Positions 1 through 9,900 of a stretch of 64,000 nt of DNA are shown piece after piece (position 1 is the stretch's first letter; every line of letters starts with the position of its first letter). A program made the position numbers and the translations under genes. A model generated the notes under the pieces. It was not told where the DNA came from and searched no databases. It worked only from the letters and a program-made list of their open reading frames with translations. The stretch comes from Siphonodentalium dalli (lineage: Eukaryota; Mollusca; Scaphopoda; Gadilida; Siphonodentaliidae), in contig CP136066.1 of the NCBI GenBank assembly GCA_032622095.1, positions 12,421,061 through 12,485,060 on the forward strand, written 5' to 3'.

Positions 1-14
1 TACTAGCTTAAGTA

Positions 15-227
15 CAGTAATGCTCTAATTAATCGACCTCTTAACCACAGCAGAGTTATGGGTAACTTTTCAGGATTTAGTCGGAAATATGGCTTGTTGC
101 CATTCATCGGAAAGCTCTCGCCGAGAGCTTTCTGATGAATGGCAACAAGCCATATTTCCGACTAAATCCTGAAAAGTTACCCATAATTCTGCTGTGGTTA
201 AGCATTCGATTAATTAGGGCATTACTG
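15..227. mobile_element. Foldback MITE with TA target duplication (Tc1/mariner/pogo-like ends)
   Basis: The two arms (about 15-120 and 122-227) are near-perfect reverse complements around position 121, so the element is almost one hairpin. Both ends read CAGTAATGC(T/C)CTAATTAATCGA outwards and are flanked by TA (13-14 and 228-229). CAGT ends with TA duplication are typical of non-autonomous Tc1/mariner/pogo elements. Solo copies of the same end occur at about 6519 and 20553. The short open frame inside is a product of the palindrome. Confidence 0.75.
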
Positions 228-484
228 TAGCTCAGCAGTGCAGTAGCTTCATACAATAATTGTGCATTTTGTGATAAAAGCACTAAACTTTGCACATATT
301 TTTGGTGACGTTTGGGGAAGAGAAAGTAGAATTAGAGTTCCAAGCTCAATTTTGCCTGTGGGTTGCTATAGTAACCAATTTTCAAAATGACCTCCAAAAT
401 GCTTCTGTGGGTTGATATATCCTCTATTAAATTCACATATTGTCTTCAAGACCCACTTCAAGTTTAGAATTTGTTCCATGTTTG

Positions 485-710
485 TTTGACGATCGTCTGC
501 ACATATAGGTCTGTTAGTTATTAATATTACTACTTACCAACAGTCGCCATAATGTACGAGGCTCATGTACATTGGCATGATGGCGATCGTCTGTACATAT
601 AGGTCTATGTTAGTTATTAATGTTACTACTTACCTACAGTCGACATACTGTACGAGGCTCATGTATGTTGGCATGGCAGCGATCGTCTGTACATACAGAG
701 GTGCGACGAT
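485..710. repeat. Tandem duplication, about 97-bp unit, just over 2 copies
   Basis: The block 'gacgatcgtctg..acatataggtct..ttattaat..actacttacc..cagtcg' recurs at about 488, 588 and (partly) 682. The plus-strand frame at 565-897 runs through these copies and is not supported as a gene. Nothing else was recognised between 230 and 1220. Confidence 0.7.
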
Positions 711-1220
711 GAAGTTACTCTTAACTCGCTTGCAACAAAGTGCTATGTTAAACTGTTCAATGCATTCCGGTGTGTCCATATATGCAGGTGACAGTATCGT
801 CACTATTCTAGAAATAAAACAGATTCAAATAGACCAAAGCTTTTATTTCTTCCATGCCAGTTTTGAATATTGCTACCGTACATGTTGGTGTAGATGAAAA
901 CCACTCTCTTAGCTCATAGTTTCTAAAAGTAATTAAAGATGTATAAGGCCACACAAAAAAAATAATATGTTTCTCGAGTATCGCTGTGTCTGCAAAATAC
1001 CCCTGCTGGCTACTTTTTATAGCTTACAACAAATAAAAATATAAAAACATGCCGCCGCACAAAATCTTGGCAATGTCGATACCCGCAAACAACACAATAA
1101 GCTCAAGTCGTCTCCGCCAGCAATGCAAGGGCGGTAATTCTAAAAATGAAAGCGTTCCTTGCATGCTCCGAATTGCCAATCGAGTTCACCCGTAACGCGC
1201 AAGCGAACACGCGGTAAACA

Positions 1221-2162
1221 AATAACCAGCATGGCGCTGATAAGTATGTGTCAGAAGGGGACTTAAATTTGTTTGTCCCTGGACAATTACGGAAGTTAAT
1301 TCGTCTGACAACATTTCCCGATGCGGCAATGGGTTCATAGAGAACCACTGTGAAACTATTGCTAATTGTGATGCGTATATTAGTGGGATTTCGGTTGGAA
1401 AGTCGCAGGATTCACAGGACTTTCAGTTCGTTTGCCAGAATCTAAATTCGGTCCAGGTTGCAGATATAATAGGCCGCTATTTGCGGATTACATTGGAAGA
1501 TGCCACACCAGTGTCTGTTGAAAACGGTGGGGAAAACGCATTTTCTGTTCTCATGGACAATAAAACTGTTTTACCCAATTTCAAAACAAAACAACAGCAA
1601 GGACGAAATGATACAAAAATTCATCAATTTCCTTGAAGATAAACACCTTGGATTTTCCCCACATACCGTTGACAATATAGGCCAGGGCTCAAAATACATT
1701 TCATTTTGCAAGAATCAAATGCCGAATCAAGTTTAGTCATAAAGCACTGAAAATGGAAAAGTTTCACGAGAATCATTACGAGAATCGTTTAGGTGATTCT
1801 CGTCGAATGTTAAGGCATGTAGGCAGGAATTTTGTGCAGCTTGTGTGCAACATGCTTTAGTATCTGGACCTTCATGTTAATAAACTAACTGAGAGATGTT
1901 GTCACATTCCGGATGGACTTCAAATTTTTCTTGGATACAATGATCCCAGAAAAAGTAAACACAAACTGCCGGTGCTTGAACTCTCAAAAATGTTAGAATA
2001 TTCTGGACAACTTGTTGCTGTAATGGAACAACCCTTCATACAAAAACCAAATTGGCGAGGCATAAAGGATCTCCTGAATAAGCTTGTGAATAAGGTAGAC
2101 TGGATTTGTTTTAAACCAAAATATTCTTGTTATTGTTAAACATTTGTTAATTCCTCAATAAA
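1221..2162 (+). pseudogene. Degenerate coding remnant with downstream poly(A) signal, family not recognised
   Basis: Coding-like plus-strand sequence continues through changing frames: 1221-1337 (contains GDLNLFVPGQLRKLIRL), 1337-1633 (contains VADIIGRYLRITLEDATPVS), then the first frame again to about 1735 (FINFLEDKHLGFSPHTVDNI). A third frame runs 1744-2140 (PDGLQIFLGYNDPRKSKHKL) with one internal stop near 1858. Together this is about 300 codons with at least two frameshifts and several stops. An AATAAA signal sits at 2157-2162, shortly after the last stop. No introns are needed, which would fit a processed pseudogene or a decayed transposon gene. I do not recognise the family, so no function is given. 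It is unrelated to the two genes in this window as far as I can see. Confidence 0.5.
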
Positions 2163-3490
2163 TTTTAATGCTATAAATGAGAGATCTTCTTATTTTAATA
2201 CAGCATCCATAGGGTACATAACTTTGCATATATATAAAATAAACAGCTTCATTTTCCAACAACATATGAAAACTGATCATGATCATGAACAAACAAGGTA
2301 AATATACATTACACACCATGTTACGAACAGCCAAACCTTGTCTTAAGTCAATCTTTAATCATAAAAGCATGCCTGCACATCATTTTTATACATACAAATT
2401 CAGCATAAAAAACCTGCCTCCCGTTAAATTCAGCCCAAAAAAATAAAAATGCCTGCCTGCTGGGTTTTTTTGGAAAAAAACTTGAGAAACACAATATTTT
2501 TTTTGTGTGGCCTAAAGATCTTTTACCAGTACCTTTTCCAACAACAATATACAGCAACAACAAAATTTCCAAGAAACTTGTTTTAAATATATGTTTGACT
2601 TAATATGCCCATAAAACAAACAAGTAACATCTGGTGTTACATAATTCACTTAAAAAGATGAATTATCTACCGTTAAAGGGATGGGCATAGCATAATGATG
2701 TTATGAATGTGATATTATTCACAAAACACTTTGTGTTCGAGAAAATACAGTTATTTGTTTTGTTTCTCGCAAAAAGTGCAGTGGATTGTTTATAAGCAGA
2801 GTCACGATATTGCGCCATTTCCTTATTTAGATTCGCACGCTTTATACGTCGGTTGTAAAACTCCTAATTTGGTGTGTCTACAACTTACAACTCACAATAC
2901 AACTCATAGTAATATTCCTTATATGGTATGTATTATGTATTACATTAGAAAATACTAACTGGATTGAAAAATATTCATCTCTTTGCAAGAACAATTATAT
3001 TATGCACATGTTTTCTGTCTGATCATTGCCAAATCATGAAGTAAAGTGGATTAGCTTGATTTTGAACTGACAGCGGGTAGAATGGATCGTTTAAAATAAA
3101 ATTTGGTGTGATTTGTATGCGATTGTTGATTGCGCCAATAATTTTATCTATGCCTTCCACAGCGCAACGAAACATTTTCATTGGACGATACGATAGTTCC
3201 AAGTGTTTGTCTATCAACAATCAGTTCCATAACGTTTTTGATGTTTGTTTACAAACCAAGAGTACAAACGTGACAATAACATGCAATGTACACAATATTT
3301 ACGATTGGTAAACATCTGTCTATTATATAATATTCTTTCTGTTTATGGCGGTTTTAGTGGATGTGACTATTTTAACACCTATACAGCGAAGGCCACACGT
3401 ATCTTTGAACATAAACACAATACAGTCGAATAACTCAATATTCTAAAAATAGCAAAAAATTGACAGCTCCCATCTAGAGGCCACCCCAAA
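2163..3490. other. No recognisable gene; unexplained frame at 3023-3220
   Basis: AT-rich sequence. A 65-codon minus-strand frame at 3023-3220 (contains MFRCAVEGIDKIIGAINNR) could be a short exon or transposon remnant, but I do not recognise it and see no convincing splice partners. It lies in the position where 3' exons of the macro-TIR gene would be expected, yet it has no TIR motif. Confidence 0.35.
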
Positions 3491-3492
3491 GA

Positions 3493-3730
3493 TCCATATG
3501 AAGTTTTGTGATGATCAGAAGAGGGATCTGGCCTGTTGGGTGTGCCGAAGGATTAACCATGCAAGGAGTAAAATCCATTTTCACATTAAGTCCCATTACT
3601 CAATAAGGGCCGTAACTCTTGAAAAAATATATGGACGAAACCTGCTGTTTGTTAATACTCTTTCCCAACAGACGGACAGACAGAGCCCATTTCTATATCC
3701 CCTACAAAACTTCGTTTGTGGGGGATAAAT
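3493..3730. repeat. Pearl-like repeat, 3' portion
   Basis: Contains 'agggccgtaactct', a short ACGG-type stretch (gacggacagacag) and an end with short inverted C/G tracts (ccccta ... tggggg). Longer copies of the same architecture are at 31260-32466, 40756-42056 and 50210-51063. It lies just downstream of exon 5 of the macro-TIR gene. Confidence 0.5.
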
Positions 3731-3763
3731 AGCACGTTCAGTATAGTAGCATCAGAAACATAC

Positions 3764-3957
3764 CTTGTACATCTGATCATGATTTGGAATATGTGTTCTT
3801 GGAATATTTCATCTTTGTTCAGTGGTTGGTTTTCACTGAACACCTTTGGAGGTTGTTTAGACTTGGCTAGAGTTTGTTTCACTAAATCAGCCCAGCGTTT
3901 ATCATCTCCGCAGTACGACAGATAAATATCAAACTGAGCCACAATCTTCTTCTTCCG
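3764..3957 (-). CDS. Macro-TIR gene exon 5: TIR N-terminal half
   Basis: Preceded by acceptor tattacag and followed by donor GTATGT (after ATGTACAAG). 64 codons plus 2 nt, entry phase 0. Encodes a lysine-rich linker, TIR box 1 (FDIYLSY), the WADLVKQTLAK helix and the BB-loop region (VFSENQPLNKDEI). The exon stops before the C-terminal TIR helix (usual WCxxE), so at least one further exon must exist downstream; none was recognised between 1 and 3760. Confidence 0.85.
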
Positions 3958-6900
3958 CTGTAATATAATAAACAAGAGCATTGCTAGGGCGTGGCAAAAT
4001 ATGCCCATGGTAATTCCAACAAAGGGCCATAACTCTGGTAAAAACAGGTGGGCGGAACGTCCGATCCCAAATTCAAACTTTCAAGGACTAATAAACACAC
4101 ATGCCAAAATTGAGTGCAAATTCCAACAAAAAAGGCCACAACTCCGCTGAAAATTGGTGGTCGGAACACTAATTTAAACATGAACTGTATTTTATACTAG
4201 TAAACCCACATGCCAAATTTCATTAATAGAACAAGACTGATCCAAAACAGCATTAATCCAACCGATATCCCAAGCTGTTGTGGACCAAGAAGACTCGGTC
4301 TGCAACTTACAGGGAATGACATCAAGCCTTAGATTTAAATCCCAGGGCTATATCTATATCTACGGCACTGTAAATGAAACCACGCCATCTGTAAATCCTC
4401 GCTCCCATGTGCTTTTAACCCCTTCATTATGGGAACTGTGCTGGTGGAGCATTAAGGGTCAGTGGACCGCAACTGGTATCAAACTGGAAAAAAGTTTATG
4501 TCCACCTAAAATTTACAATTAATTGCACACAAGTTGACCCATCTACAAAAGATACAGAAAAAAATTGTAGATAGAAATTGCATAACAAAAACAAGAAATT
4601 TATCTTGAAAATTAACTGCAAAAATTCACTGTAAGCATGTGCTTGGACTAAAATTTCAAATAATTATCAAATTTGCTATTCTTCCACTAAAATTATTACC
4701 CATTCAGAAAATAATTTTTTTATTTTTGCTTCCAAAAAGACGTATTTTGCAGCAAATAATTTCAAGTTGCCTATTCTCATGGCAAACATGTGGTTCTGGT
4801 CATGACAAATTTGGTCCCTATGGGAGACTCGCATATATAAGAGAATGTGTTGGCGTATAGGTTTTCGCAAAATTTCAGGAAGCTCCAGTCATGTAAGGGT
4901 TAAATTTTTTGACCAATATAGCTAATACATAGTTGTCCTACAAACCTTTTTAGAATCCTTCACAGACAGGAGTGTTTCCTTTAGAGACTCAAATGCAGCT
5001 AAAATTTCCTTTTCTCTGTCTCCCAGTTTCTCTGGATTGTCACAATAAACCACAATCTTGAGAGTTTTCAGTGGAAGTCCCGCATTAATCCAATGATATG
5101 CTGCATTCACCATTGACTTCAACATCGGAACTCTATTCATGCCCTATAAAGAGTGACATGGGATTAATTCCGAAGTCCTGAGTTAAAGATATGGTAAGTG
5201 ATGGCGGTCGGTATTGCTGTTAAAATAGTAACATCCATTAAAAGCACCATTTACATTTCAATTATAAATATCACATATATTGCATGTTATGTAAAGAAGC
5301 AGTATGTAAAGAGTATGCAATAAGCAAAACAACCAACACCGGGGAGACCCCACTAGTGAACTTTGGTTAGAAATGCCCGTAAGTTGTTTACAACATACCG
5401 GTATAGCACTCGATACCAAACACCTGAGAACCTGCTCCTATAGCTAGAATTCAAGGTGCCGGAATTAGATCCAGTATTAACCCTTTACCCAACAAAACGG
5501 CCAAAACCGGCCAAATAAAGCTTCAACAGCCTAAAATATCTTCGGTCTGTCTCAATAGAACCATACAAATATGGATATCATTGGAACCGGCTCCTTGACC
5601 ACATTGTGATAGTTACAGTTATGCCCTGTGCCAATGCATTCTCTTATATATGCGAGTCGACCATAGGTCGCCTCGCATATATAAGAGAATGCATTGGCCT
5701 ATTTTTTTAACACTTTTTACCATTTTTTCTTACATTCTTTAACAATTTTATAATTTTTAATGTGTTAAGCCAATGCATTCTCTTATATATGCGAGGCGAC
5801 CTATGGTCGACTCGCATATATAAGAGAATGCATTGGCACAGGGCCCTTCTGTTGGGTAAAGGGTTAATCAACAATAATAAATGACATGTTCTATTCATCA
5901 ATCACCTGAGAGCCCGTTCCTAGAAGCGGAGATATTACAGATGATGATTCGCAGTTAAAGAGTGGCATGAAAGCTCGGAACAGAGTCCTAATCTGATCTG
6001 ATGAAGATCCAGAATCTGATGCCCGAGATCTGAAATGAAAAGAATTACATTACAGTTACGGTCAAAACATTACAGTCACGGTCAGCGGATAATCCAGAAT
6101 CTGATGCCCGAGTGAAAAGAATTGCATTACAGTTACGGTCAAAACATTACAGTCACGGTCAGCGGATAATCCAGAATCTGATACCCGAGATCTGAAATGA
6201 AAAGAATTACATTACAGTTACGGTCAAAACATTACAGTCACGGTCAGCGGACAATCCAAAATCTGATGCCCGAGATCCGAAATGAAAAGAACTACATTAC
6301 AGTTAAGGTCAGGTATAAAATGGGCTCAGCTTACCCTTTCATGATGGGAGCTCCGCTGCTGCAGCATTAAAGATCCTGTGACAGTGCATTCTCTTATATA
6401 TGGGAGTTTCCCATAGGGAGCCTCGCATATATAAGAGAGTGCACTGGCATACAAGTCACAGTAAATATTGTTAGGTCGATGCATTCTCATATATATCTAT
6501 CGGAGACTAGCATATATACAGTAATGCTCTAAGTAATCGACTCCTTAACCATAGCAGACTTATTTGTAACTTTTCAGGATTCAGTCGGAAGTATGGCTCG
6601 AGTTCTATCCTTCTGCGACAGCACTCGTGCCATATCGACAAACCCATTTACACATTGTGTCGTTCTGAGTATTTAATACACTTGTATCATTCTGTGGGTG
6701 ATTGTTTATGCGCTTAAAACAGTTGTTACCAGTTATCTCTTATTTGCATGTCTTATAATCTATCACCAATTAAATGATTTTATGTCATTCAGATGTTATT
6801 TGGTTTAATTTATATCATGTAAGTTATATAATAAACCTACTATCTAACTATTACGACAGTGAAGTTATATAGATGTGGTACTTGGGTACCCATATTAAAA

Positions 6901-9900
6901 CTTGATCTGCACTTTTGGTTGAGAAACACACATAATAACTTCAGTTCCAATCACATAACCCAAACTGGAGTTATCGGTCGGAAACATAGGGCTTGTCATC
7001 TAAGGTGTCATCTAAGGTATTTACTCCCACCTTTCATAACACACAATCCTATTATAGGGTGTGTCGTCTGGCAGTTGTTTTGATGCCCAGCAATGGAAAT
7101 GTTTCCTCAGATCGACCTCCTTGTCGCGAGCCAAATCTTCAACGTTTATCTTCAGGTTGTTATGTAAGGCTCCAATGACAGATCTCCTGGTGGTTGAGTA
7201 ATTCCCTTCAAACAAAAAACAATTAAGGAATAATCTTCATTTCCTGATGTATAAATAAATTTGGGCCTAATCACAAACATAATCGTGAAGCGATTTATAA
7301 AAGTTTGTGACCAGGGTCGGAGCTGAAACGAAATTAACTTTGCCAAATAATTTGCCAAATGACTATGTTTTTTGCCAAATTGTTTTAGAAATTGCCAAAT
7401 GGTATCACTGATAGGATTAGTTTCTGCAACACTCAGTCTTATATTTCGACAATCGCTGTTTGAACGACTTTTGATATCGATAGGAAGGCAGTTAGTTATT
7501 AATTATTCTCGCCTCTCTATTGTGGTTTATCATACAATAACTGAACAATATAATTTTAGATGTGTTGCTTCATCAGAATTAAGGGAACATCAAAAGAGGA
7601 TTAGCCACGTAAAGACCACCACAATAATTACTAGTAATCCCTCCACATGTCGATACTAATTCTATCAGATTAACTGCAGTATCCTTAACTGAATGGTATT
7701 CATGGACCAATTAACAAGTGACTTGACAAAAATTTTGCCAAATGAAAATATTTTTTGCCAAATATGAATTATTTTTGCCATTGGCAAATTTGGCAAGTGG
7801 CAGCATGATCACTGTGATGGCACTAATGTACTTAAACTGTGTAATTGTATCAGGAATGAAGATCATTCCGTATAATTACATATCAGTAAAAATATCAACA
7901 CAAAATATGCGTTTTCAGTTAGAAATGTCATTAAATAGTAGGAACTTTATATAGTGAAACCTCTCCAATTCGGACCCTCTACAATCCGAATCCCTCTCCT
8001 TTCCGAACGAATTGTTCGGTCCCGAATTTACCCAAGTGCATTGTCACAAATGATTACCTCTGTAATCCGAAACCTCTGTACTCTGAATACCGGACGGCTT
8101 TATTAGTCCATACGTGAACAAATACACTAATGTTTACCTCCAAAATCCAAACACTGAAAGTGATGGAAGAGACCGAACGCAATCAGTTAAAAGGTAATGA
8201 TGTGAACGTTTCCGTTTTTGAGTTGACCTGTGTGTGACTTCGATCAGCATCAAAGTTAGTTACAAACAGACGAAGTGTTCTTGGTAAATTAATTAAATTT
8301 AGTTACAAATTAAAACGAATATAATGTCTGATATTGAATAAAAAGATATGGCCGTATTTATATTTAATCTTATTCTAAATAAATTCCGAAAGGTATACCA
8401 GGCGAACGCGCATGCACACAGGTAATGTACTTTCGTACTATTGAATAAGCTTACCAATTTAATTGGCGGTCTCTTGTCTCAGCGAAGCTTTGAAAGGGAT
8501 TAAAACCATAGGTGTCTAATTGGATACGCCTAAAACCAGAATTTGTTACTGCACTGCACCACCTTCAGATACACATAGATACATGTTTGCTTATTTCACA
8601 AATTGATTGAACAATGATGATTTCACAGATAATTAGAGCAGCGACACATTGTTTTTACATCAGTTATTGCGCTGGAACTCTTTGTTTTTACAACAATTGT
8701 CCAAACTAAATACTAATTAGCTAAAAGTACACGATGGTGGTTTATTGTCATCATCACAGTTTTAATCAACTTATCAAAATTAATGAGCCATCGGGAAAAT
8801 GACTGCTCAGAGTTGAAATCTACTGTCAACAACATTTTTTAAAACCGCGAATAACTGTAAAATGTACCGTTTCAAGGTTTATCTGTACATATATTTATGT
8901 CTTATTATAATATGTTTATCTCTTGCAATTTTTTTTATTGAATAAAGTTTAATAAATCAGTACCGAGGTGTTCGGGTCTCGATAACTCTTACCAACAGCG
9001 GCAATATATTCCGATGGTTTTGCGGTTTTCTATAAACCGAACACCTCTCTAAACCGAACGGAAGGGCCGATCTGAAGGGTGTTCGGTTTAGAGAGGTTTT
9101 ACTGTAGTGATGATGATGTTACATGCTGCCGTGGAAAAAAATTCCTCAATGTATTTATCCTATTTAACCCTTCCGTGAGTTATTTTCTTTATATTTAGAG
9201 TTTATTAGTAAGGATATATTTTGGTTAGAGGCTAGGAAGTCCAGCTCGATAGATAGAGCATTGACCACAGAAGTGAAAATAAACAATATAATCTAACTTC
9301 CAATTTTTAACCCTACCATGACTGGAGCTTCCTGAAATTTTTCTGAAAACCCTGTGCCAATGCATTCTCTTATATATGCGAGTCTCCCATAGGGAATCCA
9401 TTGGCCTGACAATATTTACCTTGACGTCAGTGCATTCTCTTATATATGCGAGAGAGACTCGCATATATAGACTCGCATATATAATAGAATGCCCTGGCAC
9501 ATGATATTTAATGCTGCACCAGGCAGCTCCATCATGAAAGGGCTAAATATATTCTGTTCAATGACATAATACAATAGAGAATGGAATGGATGTAACTATC
9601 TTAGAGACAATGGCTAGCTGCATTGCAGTGATTGTTAGATCAATGTATTTAACCCTTTTTTCAACCATTCCTTTATAAAAGTGTACACTGGAATGGTCTA
9701 TTATTCATCTCGAGGGATGCTCAAGCAAACAACAGATAGAACAAGAGGTTGCTGGCATACCCCTAAGTGGCAAATTCCAACATGGCATGTAGGAACCCAA
9801 ATACTGAGGACCTCGGCAATTCTCTCCTCCGTAAGATCAGTCATTCAAGTAATGGTTAAAAGACATCAGCAGAGAGAGGGAAGTAAAAACAAATAGTGAA

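Noticed and set aside
3023-3220. Frame with MFRCAVEGIDKIIGAINNR as a possible last macro-TIR exon
   Set aside because: No TIR motif and no matching acceptor in the required phase could be shown.
3652-4008. Single-exon reading of the TIR frame with extra N- and C-terminal residues
   Set aside because: The N-terminal hydrophobic stretch is intron before the acceptor at 3958, and the C-terminal tail follows the donor at 3763.
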